NCBI GenBank assembly: GCA_021820065.1
Contig: JAKAEE010000009.1
Coordinates: forward strand, 1 to 64,000
Direction: 5' to 3'
Source of the DNA: Bacteroidota bacterium
Lineage (GTDB): Bacteria; Bacteroidota; Ignavibacteria; Ignavibacteriales; Melioribacteraceae
DNA: 64,000 nt
The notes under the pieces were generated by a model. It worked only from the letters and a program-made list of their open reading frames with translations, searched no databases and was not told where the DNA came from. A program made the position numbers and the translations under genes. This document shows, piece by piece, positions 57,097-64,000 of this stretch. Numbering within the stretch: position 1 is the stretch's first letter; every line of letters starts with the position of its first letter.

Positions 57097-59046
57097 CTAT
57101 TGCGGAATACTGAAATGGAAATCGGTACCTTTTCCCAATTCACTTTCGGCCCAAATTTTTCCGTTATGCTTATCGATAAATTCCTTGCAAAGAATTAATC
57201 CTAATCCGCTGCCGCCTTCGTCGTTTGTACCGCGTCTCGAAAAGTGTGTGTCAATTCTAAACAACTTTTGAGTGTCTTCCTCGCTCAGTCCTACTCCCGA
57301 ATCGCTGATGGTTACTGTAATGTTTGAATTACTAACTGTTGCAGTGATGGTAATTCTTCCGTTCTCCCCGGTAAACTTAATTGCGTTGGATACAAGATTT
57401 CGAACCACTGTTGCGATCATGTTTTTGTCATACTGCGCGTTAATTTCTGGAGATATTAAGCACTGAAATTTCTGATTCTTTTTGTTAGCGGCGCTAAGCA
57501 AAGGTCCGAATGCTTCTTCAGTATCGGCAAGTAAATTATTTTCTTCAGGATTGAATTCAATAACGCCTCTTTGCAAACGGCTCCATGTTAACAGAGCATC
57601 GAGCAAGCCGTACTGGTTTTTAATTCCTTCATATAACTTCTTTTCGTAACTAATGCGTTCTTCCAAAGTAAGGGTATCTTCTTCAACAAGGATACTCGAA
57701 ATTCCCAGCAGACCTTGAAACGGACTTCTCAGATCGTGAGCAATAACTGAAAAGAATTTATCCTTTGTTAGATTTATTTCTCTTAAGACTTCCTTTGAAT
57801 GTTCGAGAGCTTCTTCGGCTTCTTTCCGGCCGGAAATGTCGAAAAGATAACCGTGAAGGTGAGTAATCTGATCATCTTCATTTTTAATAACTCGCGTAAA
57901 ATCGAAATACCAATGATACTTTCCACGCTTATCTTTAACTCTGTATTCCTGTTGGAAAGAAAGCACACCTTTCTCGATATGATTTCTAGTATCTTCTTTA
58001 ATTCCTTCTAAATCATCCGGATGAATTATTGAATGAAAACTTTTGGAATCGTTTGTGAATTCTTTACCTGAGTAACCTAGCGCAGTTTCAATGTTGGGGG
58101 AAACATATTCGACCGGGAATTCATGGTCGGTGTTGAGACGCCATTTTATTATAATGACCGGACCTTCAACGAACAATTGTCGTTCATCAAGAAGAAGATT
58201 TTCAACAGTTTTCTTTTCTGTTATGTCTTCAACGGTTCCTTCGTAGAACAACGTTTTATTGTTCTCATCTCTAATTGCTCGCGCATTTTCTCTTACAAAA
58301 ATTGCCGAGTGGTCCTTAGTAAGCCATTTGGATTCAAATCCGGTTATCTCGCCGGCTTTTTCAATTGTTTCTACAAAAGCATGGCGTGATTTTCTGGTGC
58401 AGTGCTTCTTTTCTTCGACGTTTATCATCATAATGTCTGCGGCAGTAGAGTAGCCAAGCATCTTGGCGAATGTCGGGTTAGCCATTACAACATAACCGGC
58501 GGGAGTAATTCTATAAATACCAATTGGTGCATCTTGATAAAATAATCTTAAACGTTCTTCGCTTTCCCGCAGCTGCTTCCGGATTTTTTTAGCCCCGACA
58601 ACATTTGTCAGATTAACAAGCAGATGTATTATCTTTTTGCCGAATGGAATCGACATCAAATATGTTTCGACGTCAACAATGCTTCCTCCTTTTTTAATAT
58701 GCTTCCAACAGCCGACTATAGGTAAAGCAGTGTTTTCTTTATTCGTCAAAACGTTTCTGTTAAATAGTTCCCACTCTTTTGCCGGAAAGAGATCCTTAAA
58801 CGTCATTGTTAAAAACTTACGCTTAGTATATTCGTAGAACTGAATGGCAGATGCATTCGCGAAAAGAATTTTAAGCGACTTTGGATCATATGCAATTAAT
58901 GAAAGAGGATTCTTTTGAAATAGCTCTTTCAACAATTTTTCTTTTTCGTTCTGCACCCGTTGATCTTTTCTTTTAGAATTCAACTTCTTCTCTATTCTAG
59001 TTGCGCCAGAACGAGTTTTCGATTTTGCCTTTCTGCTTTTTTTCAT
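57097..59046 (-). CDS. PAS-domain sensor histidine kinase
   Basis: 649 residues. A basic N-terminus (KKSRKAKSKTRSG) is followed by three PAS domains (about 45-155, 165-280, 285-410), a HisKA domain with the histidine in VIAHDLRSPFQG (about 430), and HATPase_c (NLVSNAIKF, DSGVGLSE, GSGLGLILC). There is no membrane segment or receiver. Its kinase core (KDKFFSVIAHDL) closely resembles those at 59909 and 61416, suggesting local duplication. A phosphorelay through the double-receiver protein next door is likely but unproven. Confidence 0.93.
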   Translation of the reverse strand: MKKSRKAKSKTRSGATRIEKKLNSKRKDQRVQNEKEKLLKELFQKNPLSLIAYDPKSLKILFANASAIQFYEYTKRKFLTMTFKDLFPAKEWELFNRNVLTNKENTALPIVGCWKHIKKGGSIVDVETYLMSIPFGKKIIHLLVNLTNVVGAKKIRKQLRESEERLRLFYQDAPIGIYRITPAGYVVMANPTFAKMLGYSTAADIMMINVEEKKHCTRKSRHAFVETIEKAGEITGFESKWLTKDHSAIFVRENARAIRDENNKTLFYEGTVEDITEKKTVENLLLDERQLFVEGPVIIIKWRLNTDHEFPVEYVSPNIETALGYSGKEFTNDSKSFHSIIHPDDLEGIKEDTRNHIEKGVLSFQQEYRVKDKRGKYHWYFDFTRVIKNEDDQITHLHGYLFDISGRKEAEEALEHSKEVLREINLTKDKFFSVIAHDLRSPFQGLLGISSILVEEDTLTLEERISYEKKLYEGIKNQYGLLDALLTWSRLQRGVIEFNPEENNLLADTEEAFGPLLSAANKKNQKFQCLISPEINAQYDKNMIATVVRNLVSNAIKFTGENGRITITATVSNSNITVTISDSGVGLSEEDTQKLFRIDTHFSRRGTNDEGGSGLGLILCKEFIDKHNGKIWAESELGKGTDFHFSIPQ

Positions 59047-59108
59047 AAAAGATTACTTTTTTTTCAAACGCATTTTATAATTACATGAGAAACATGTTGC
59101 CGAAAAAA

Positions 59109-59915
59109 TTACCCGGCTAAATTTTCCCCGTTGTTTATTTCCTCTCCAAATATAATCTTCTCAAATTCAGCCACAAATTCTTCCATATTATTGTTTTTTC
59201 TAACAACCGCATCAAAAACAAATGTGTTAGACGACAATCCTCTTGTGTCGTTTACGAGAAGAATTATGGTTACATCATTATTATGTGCTGTTTCTCGAAC
59301 TTTCTGTGTGATAATTTTTTTATCGAGTAAACCGAGGTTCTCGCTTACCAAAATAAACTTTGGGCGGTTCCTAATGTAGGATTCGAATGCTTCCTTGCCG
59401 GTTCTTGCATCGTAGATTGTCAATCTATCGGAGTAAAAATTGCAGAATTGCTTTCTAAAGTTTGAATCGGGTTCTATCAGAAGCAACTTGGATGCACCGT
59501 TGTAATATTCACTTGTACTTGCCATTGTTTTGCGAAGCCTGGCGCGTTCCCTGTCCAATATTTTTTTGATCCGTTTTACCGCCTCTTCAGTGTCAACCGG
59601 CTTAAGAATATAATCACTTATTCCCAATTCTACCAAAGAACCGACAACTTCTTTGTCGTTCGTTGCCGTCATAACCAGAACTGGCGTTTTGCGCAGTAGT
59701 GCGTTTTCCCTCATTCTTTGTAAAGCTGCTCTTCCGTCCATAACCGGCATCATGATATCGAGCAATATCAAATTAGGTATGGTGCTTTGAGCAACTTGAA
59801 CTCCTTCTTCGCCGTTGCTAGCTTCCAGTACCAGACAAGGGAAATTCTTTTTCAGCATAAGCTTTAAAAAAACTCGAATGGGTTCATCGTCATCTATAAC
59901 AAGAAATTTTAGCAT
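59109..59915 (-). CDS. Response regulator with a receiver and a degenerate second receiver
   Basis: 268 residues. The first receiver (about 1-120) is complete: VIDDDEP, phospho-Asp in LILLDIMMP, threonine in VMTAT and lysine in ILKPVD. A second receiver-like domain (about 140-255, LLLIEPDSN) has lost the phospho-Asp, reading FILVSENLG at that place. There is no DNA-binding or enzymatic output domain. Its ATG overlaps the stop of the upstream kinase by 7 bases (ATGCTAA), so it is probably the partner of that kinase. Confidence 0.9.
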   Translation of the reverse strand: MLKFLVIDDDEPIRVFLKLMLKKNFPCLVLEASNGEEGVQVAQSTIPNLILLDIMMPVMDGRAALQRMRENALLRKTPVLVMTATNDKEVVGSLVELGISDYILKPVDTEEAVKRIKKILDRERARLRKTMASTSEYYNGASKLLLIEPDSNFRKQFCNFYSDRLTIYDARTGKEAFESYIRNRPKFILVSENLGLLDKKIITQKVRETAHNNDVTIILLVNDTRGLSSNTFVFDAVVRKNNNMEEFVAEFEKIIFGEEINNGENLAG

Positions 59916-61423
59916 TTCAGTTTCTCCGTACCGGAAATATCTTTGTGAATCGATGTTCTGGATTGTGTCGGTAATTCTTTATGAATAGTAAAAATGAATG
60001 TTGCGCCTTCACCGACTTTGCTTTCAATCTTCAAGTGTCCGTTATGCTTTTTTACAAATTCTTTGCAAAGTGTTAAACCTAAACCAGTTCCCTTTTCTTT
60101 AGCGGTGCCGGAAGTTGAGAAGCTTTCGTTAACATCTATTAACTTTCGAATGTTTTCTTCGGCTATGCCTATACCGTTATCAGTAACGGAAAACTCGAAC
60201 ATGTCGTCAAGTTCTTTGCAAGCAAGCTTTACATATCCGCCGGTCTGTGTGAATTTTATAGCGTTGCTAACCAAGTTCAGAACTATTGAATAAAACATGT
60301 TTTCGTCAACACATAATTCGAGAGCAGGATCGAGAGCGTTTATAAGTTGAATTTGTTTTTTAGATGCGCTGGCATGTAGAAGCCGGAAACCTTTTTCTAT
60401 TAGTGAATTGATTAAAAATTTGCGCGGTTCGAAAGCAATCTTACCGTTTTGAATGCGTGCCCATTCAAGCAAATTATTTAACAATGCTGTAACTGATCGC
60501 GCAATCTCGGCGATCGAATCCGCAAACTCGGAAATTTCTTCTTTACCTAAGTCGTTAATCTCGTTTGAAAGGATTTCCGCATATCCAAGCAAGCCGTTTA
60601 AAGGTGTTCTCAAGTCATGTCCTATGATTGAGAAGAATTTATCCTTTGTAGAATTGAGTTGTTTCAGCTCCTCGGTAATTTTTTTTATTTGCTGCTCTGT
60701 ATTTTTTTGAACAGTAATATCTCTAAGAATGATGACAACCTCATTGTAGCTTTTGAGCAGGAGTCTAGCTTCAAAGAATTTTTTCTCTTCAAGTCCTGCA
60801 AACTGGAAGTCAAACGATTGCTGATCCCCGGAAGCTAGTACTTCTTTAATCCTGGAAAGGATCTCGTACGATATATCCGTAGGAAAGACATCTATTAGAT
60901 GAAGCCCGGCAATATTATTGATCGATGGAAAAAGCTTTCTGCAGTTGTTTTTGTTTTCGATTATTGTTCCATCGTGTGAGACAACAAAAATGAAATCGGG
61001 TATTGCTTTAAGAATTGAACCGTCGTTTGAATTAATGTCATTTAGAATTTTGCTAACAAGATTTTTCTCCGAGACATCCTCAACAATGCAGTCGAAGTAA
61101 GCTATGCTTTCATACTGAAATACGGGGTAAGCATACTCTTTCAGCAGAATCTTCGATTCATTTTTGGTAACCCATGTAAATTGATTTATGCCTTTGTTAT
61201 TGTTCTTTAAGTAGGAATAAAATCTTTGCGGTGAAAAACATTTTTCAAGTGATTCATGCATGTCCGAATAATTCTGAAGTTCAGCGAATGAAGAAAAACC
61301 GAGAAGTCGTACAAAATTATCATTCGCAAAAATCAAATCGCCCGCATGATTGATACGGAATGCGCAGAAAGAAAAATTATCCGGATACTTAGCGCGCTCA
61401 CTATATTTTCTTGACTCAGGCAT
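59909..61423 (-). CDS. PAS-domain sensor histidine kinase
   Basis: About 504 residues. Two PAS domains (about 15-125 and 135-245) precede a HisKA domain with the histidine in IIGHDLRTPLNG (about 272) and HATPase_c (NLVSNAIKFTQTGG, DNGIGI, GTGLGLTLC). Cytosolic. The ATG at 61423 overlaps the stop of the upstream kinase gene, and its own stop overlaps the double-receiver gene, so three genes are translationally coupled. Confidence 0.92.
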   Translation of the reverse strand: MPESRKYSERAKYPDNFSFCAFRINHAGDLIFANDNFVRLLGFSSFAELQNYSDMHESLEKCFSPQRFYSYLKNNNKGINQFTWVTKNESKILLKEYAYPVFQYESIAYFDCIVEDVSEKNLVSKILNDINSNDGSILKAIPDFIFVVSHDGTIIENKNNCRKLFPSINNIAGLHLIDVFPTDISYEILSRIKEVLASGDQQSFDFQFAGLEEKKFFEARLLLKSYNEVVIILRDITVQKNTEQQIKKITEELKQLNSTKDKFFSIIGHDLRTPLNGLLGYAEILSNEINDLGKEEISEFADSIAEIARSVTALLNNLLEWARIQNGKIAFEPRKFLINSLIEKGFRLLHASASKKQIQLINALDPALELCVDENMFYSIVLNLVSNAIKFTQTGGYVKLACKELDDMFEFSVTDNGIGIAEENIRKLIDVNESFSTSGTAKEKGTGLGLTLCKEFVKKHNGHLKIESKVGEGATFIFTIHKELPTQSRTSIHKDISGTEKLKC

Positions 61424-62723
61424 TTTCAATTATCGTTGCTAAGTCGCTTGTATTGTTCTGTTTAATTTCTTTTTCATCGGCAAATGGCAGTATGAAACTG
61501 AATTTAGTGCCTTCGTTCACCTTGCTTTCCACATTGATTGCGCCTTTCTGTCTTTCAATCATTTCCTTGCATAGTATTAATCCCAAACCGGTACCTTTTT
61601 CTTTTTCCGTGCCAAGTGTTGTATGCACGCTTTCTATTCTGAAAATCTTTTGCAGGGTTTCTTCACTCATTCCAATTCCGGAATCGGCAATGCTTATTTC
61701 ATGAAAGATATTTATCGGTTTGGAAGAAATTGTAATTTGTCCGCCGCGTGGCGTAAATTTAATGGCATTTGAAAGCAGATTCTGAAAAACCAGGTTAAGC
61801 ATCATGTTGTCTGCTAAAACATCTGCGTCCCGTTCAACATTGTTGATAATCAATATCCCTTTATTTTGGGCATTAGCATTTACAAGACTTTCCGCGTATG
61901 TAACAGCTTCGTATAGACTGCGCCGCTCTATGTTGCATTCCATCCTGCCGTTTTGCAAACGCGACCAATCGAGAAGGTTTTTCGTCAAATTATATATGCT
62001 TACTACCATTGTGCGCACTCTGCCAACGAATTCCTTTATTTCATCGAGAGTGAGAGTATCAAAATCTTCGACCAACAATTCCATATAACCTAATAATCCA
62101 CCAAATGGACTTTTGAGATCGTGAGCGAGGATAGAAAAGAACTTATCTTTAGATGCATTCAGTTCTTTCAGCTCTGCTTCAGACTGCGCGAGTTGCGCGC
62201 TCAGAATATTTAATTCGGCAGAACGTTCTTCTAAAAGATCTTTGTTGAACTGCAGCTCTTCAAGTTTTTTGCTAATCTCGTCGTAATTTAAGTGAGCGAT
62301 TACCTCGTGATTAATCACCAACAGAAACTTTTCATCGGATACCTTTCTTATAATTATCTCAGCAGGCAGTAGCGTTCCGTTTTTCTGTTTTAAGCAAATT
62401 AATTTCGGTTCTTTAGTAGCGAGCAGTTCGTTTGGGTCAAGTACTGCGTAGTTTTCTTGGTTCAGCAAAAAGTCGGCTACAGATTTTTCAAGCAATTCTT
62501 CCTTTGCCAGTTGTAATAAACCACAGCAGCTTTCATTGATTTCCTTAATTGCACCCGCGCTGTTGCAAATTATAAAACCTTCCCTGGTAAGATCAAAAAG
62601 CGTTTGAAGAACGTTTGACGACATCAGTTCAGTTTGTTTTTCTTTCTCACGCTTACTTTTCTTTTCAGTTAAGGATGATTTCCAAATTTGAAAAATTCTG
62701 TTAATAAAAAAATTACCGATCAT
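61416..62723 (-). CDS. PAS-domain sensor histidine kinase, first gene of the - strand cascade
   Basis: About 435 residues. One PAS domain (about 30-135), a coiled coil (about 150-195), HisKA with the histidine in ILAHDLKSPFGG (about 207) and HATPase_c (NLLSNAIKFTPRGG, DSGIGMSE, GTGLGLILC). No membrane helix. The ATG at 62723 is preferred, with GTG 62732 as alternative. It heads the run of kinases that ends at 54012 and faces the gene-poor region upstream. Confidence 0.9.
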   Translation of the reverse strand: MIGNFFINRIFQIWKSSLTEKKSKREKEKQTELMSSNVLQTLFDLTREGFIICNSAGAIKEINESCCGLLQLAKEELLEKSVADFLLNQENYAVLDPNELLATKEPKLICLKQKNGTLLPAEIIIRKVSDEKFLLVINHEVIAHLNYDEISKKLEELQFNKDLLEERSAELNILSAQLAQSEAELKELNASKDKFFSILAHDLKSPFGGLLGYMELLVEDFDTLTLDEIKEFVGRVRTMVVSIYNLTKNLLDWSRLQNGRMECNIERRSLYEAVTYAESLVNANAQNKGILIINNVERDADVLADNMMLNLVFQNLLSNAIKFTPRGGQITISSKPINIFHEISIADSGIGMSEETLQKIFRIESVHTTLGTEKEKGTGLGLILCKEMIERQKGAINVESKVNEGTKFSFILPFADEKEIKQNNTSDLATIIENA

Positions 62724-62732
62724 TTCTTTCAC

Positions 62733-63552
62733 TGATTGGTAAGTGTTCGGTTAAAGTATCCATGATTCCTTTGTCATTCCTCCGTATTGGTTTTGAAGTT
62801 GTTATTCTAAATGCAACTTTCAAGATTAAACGGATTGCTGCCTTACCCCGATCGGCAATTCTCTGGTTACAAAAGATTACCGGTTGAGGATACTATTTTT
62901 TATGAATGAACACTGACTTTTGCGCAACTACATTATTGCAAGTAAAATGCCAGCCATCAATTGTATTGTCGAAGAATTCTCGCTTTTCTTTAATGAATTA
63001 ATTCAACTAAATGAGGTTAGAAACAAAAGAATTTTAAGCTGCATGATTTAGATTTTAGGGACCAAATTTGTGCGCACTGGATCGTGCCCGATTATGACCT
63101 TGTGCCTAATATTAGCCACTCAATTAATTACAATTTTTTTCGATAATAATTGTAGGAAAAGGACTTCTTGCAAAAAAGTGAGGAAGTAAGGCGGTGTTGG
63201 TTAGCATAATCACAAACGACGATCTGTGTGAACTCGAACTTGTTCACAAGAGGAAATTCGTGAACATGAGGAGACGTAGAACTTCAAGAAGAAATTCCTT
63301 CTCGGATTTTTTCATCTTTACGTTCGTAGCAAAAGGATTGTTGGTCTTACTTGGCATGTTACTGCATATAAAGAAATGAAATCATTCCTCGAATGTGACG
63401 TGACCAAGATACAATCTGCCGAACTGGTGTCACCTCAAGTATGGATTCCGCATGAATCGCTGGGACACACGAGAACTTTCCTTTCAAGTATAAACAAAAA
63501 TCGTTGCCTGACGATAATAAAGTGACAATAATTCATATTGTTTGGAGAGAGT
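62733..63552. other. 820-base gene-poor region between kinase cascade and cheW
   Basis: No protein family is recognisable on either strand. It should hold divergent promoters for the kinase cascade and cheW. A 61-codon frame from GTG 63194 to 63379, preceded by AGGAAGTAAGG and encoding a basic stretch (NMRRRRTSRRNSF) plus a hydrophobic tail, is the only coding candidate and is weak. I see no known riboswitch core, tRNA or IS end. Confidence 0.4.
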
Positions 63553-64000
63553 ATGGGTATCGAACATAAAGAAAAAAAAGTTGAGTCGTCGGAAATCCTT
63601 CAATTGGTAAGCTTCAAAATTGGCAACGAAGAATTTGGTGTGGATATTCTCAATGTTCAGGAAATAAACAAGATGACGCAAATTACCAAAGTTCCTAATG
63701 CCCCCGACTTTGTTGAAGGCGTTATAAATCTGCGCGGCAGAATTATTCCTGTTATCGATTTGCGCACCAGACTTGAACTTGATAAGAAAGAACATGACAA
63801 AGACACGAGAATAATTGTGGTGGAGATAAGTAATAAAACAGTTGGATTTATTGTTGACGCTGTGAAAGAAGTGTTGAGAGTTCCGGTGAACATAACCGAA
63901 GCCCCTCCGGAAATTGTAACCGGTATCGATTCGGAATTTATTAAGTCTGTTGGCAAACTTGATGATCGCCTGCTGATACTGATGGATCTTAATAAGATTA
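63553..64000 (+). CDS. cheW: CheW chemotaxis coupling protein, 3' partial
   Basis: The frame runs from ATG 63553, preceded by GGAGAGAG, to the window edge without a stop (149 codons). It opens LQLVSFKIGNEEFGVDILNVQEI and contains PNAPDFVEGVINLRGRIIPVIDLRTRL, the CheW signature, then GFIVDAVKEVL and LDDRLLILMDL. CheW links chemoreceptors to the CheA kinase. It may pair with the chemoreceptor at 51538. Only about the last ten to twenty residues appear to be missing, judged from usual CheW length. Confidence 0.96.
   Translation, partial: MGIEHKEKKVESSEILQLVSFKIGNEEFGVDILNVQEINKMTQITKVPNAPDFVEGVINLRGRIIPVIDLRTRLELDKKEHDKDTRIIVVEISNKTVGFIVDAVKEVLRVPVNITEAPPEIVTGIDSEFIKSVGKLDDRLLILMDLNKI

Noticed and set aside
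63395..63433. GTGAC...GTCAC inverted repeat upstream of cheW as an operator or riboswitch stem
   Set aside because: Five-base arms 29 bases apart are expected by chance and there is no matching core of a known riboswitch.
1..64000. CRISPR arrays, tRNA or rRNA genes, prophage
   Set aside because: I saw no regularly spaced direct repeats, no tRNA-like cloverleaf ends, no rRNA-like stretches and no phage structural genes.

Overview
The window reads like chromosomal DNA of a low-GC, Gram-negative member of the Ignavibacteria (Bacteroidota/Chlorobiota side). Support comes from Por-type C-terminal sorting tails (NYPNPFNP followed by a short beta-sandwich tail), a PorV/PorQ-family barrel, a SusC-like TonB receptor with an N-terminal carboxypeptidase-regulatory domain, a sensor kinase with a Reg_prop/Y_Y_Y input, and many genes with weak ribosome binding sites. 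The assignment is inferred from gene content only. I recognise no rRNA, tRNA, CRISPR array, prophage or complete insertion sequence.

Region 1 (1-7856, + strand) is a c-type cytochrome operon. It holds the 3' part of a multiheme cytochrome (11 CXXCH visible), ResB- and CcsA-type System II haem-ligation proteins, a B12-binding radical SAM protein, a second cytochrome with up to 15 haem sites, and a thioredoxin-fold/TPR protein that has lost its CXXC. It ends in a scar (7858-8248) made of a 5'-truncated L,D-transpeptidase and, on the opposite strand, a relic of a cytochrome haem site.

Region 2 (8271 to about 33500) is a peptidoglycan salvage locus. It encodes MurQ, a GNAT, a beta-lactamase-fold hydrolase, a secreted amidase, a NagB-LmbE fusion, a Tat-exported dipeptide epimerase paired with an NlpC/P60 peptidase, an AmpG-like permease, a BadF-type amino-sugar kinase, a second amidase carrying a TIM-barrel-like N-terminus, and two GHL10 (DigH/YngK-type) proteins. 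A hybrid-type sensor kinase and a LuxR response regulator lie in the middle. A 20-bp palindrome (AACTAC-N8-GTAGTT) occurs before the kinase/first GHL10 pair and again before the second GHL10 gene, with a weaker match before the murQ operon. Two about 109-bp inverted copies of a MITE-like element bracket the NagB-LmbE gene.

Region 3 (33644-42465) is an outer-membrane/secretion operon: TonB receptor, two sorting-tail proteins, a PorV/PorQ barrel and a lipoprotein, closed by a strong intrinsic terminator. Region 4 (42660-51378) holds a glycosyltransferase, a FAD/Fe-S 2-hydroxyacid dehydrogenase, an alpha-oxoamine synthase and LysA on the + strand, then a DUF5009 membrane protein and a PGRP-type amidase lipoprotein on the - strand, which return to the cell-wall theme.

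Region 5 (51538-64000) is sensory. It has a chemoreceptor with a PAS domain, a - strand cascade of four PAS/histidine kinases and a double-receiver protein with overlapping start and stop codons, an 820-bp gene-poor gap, and a cheW gene cut by the window end.
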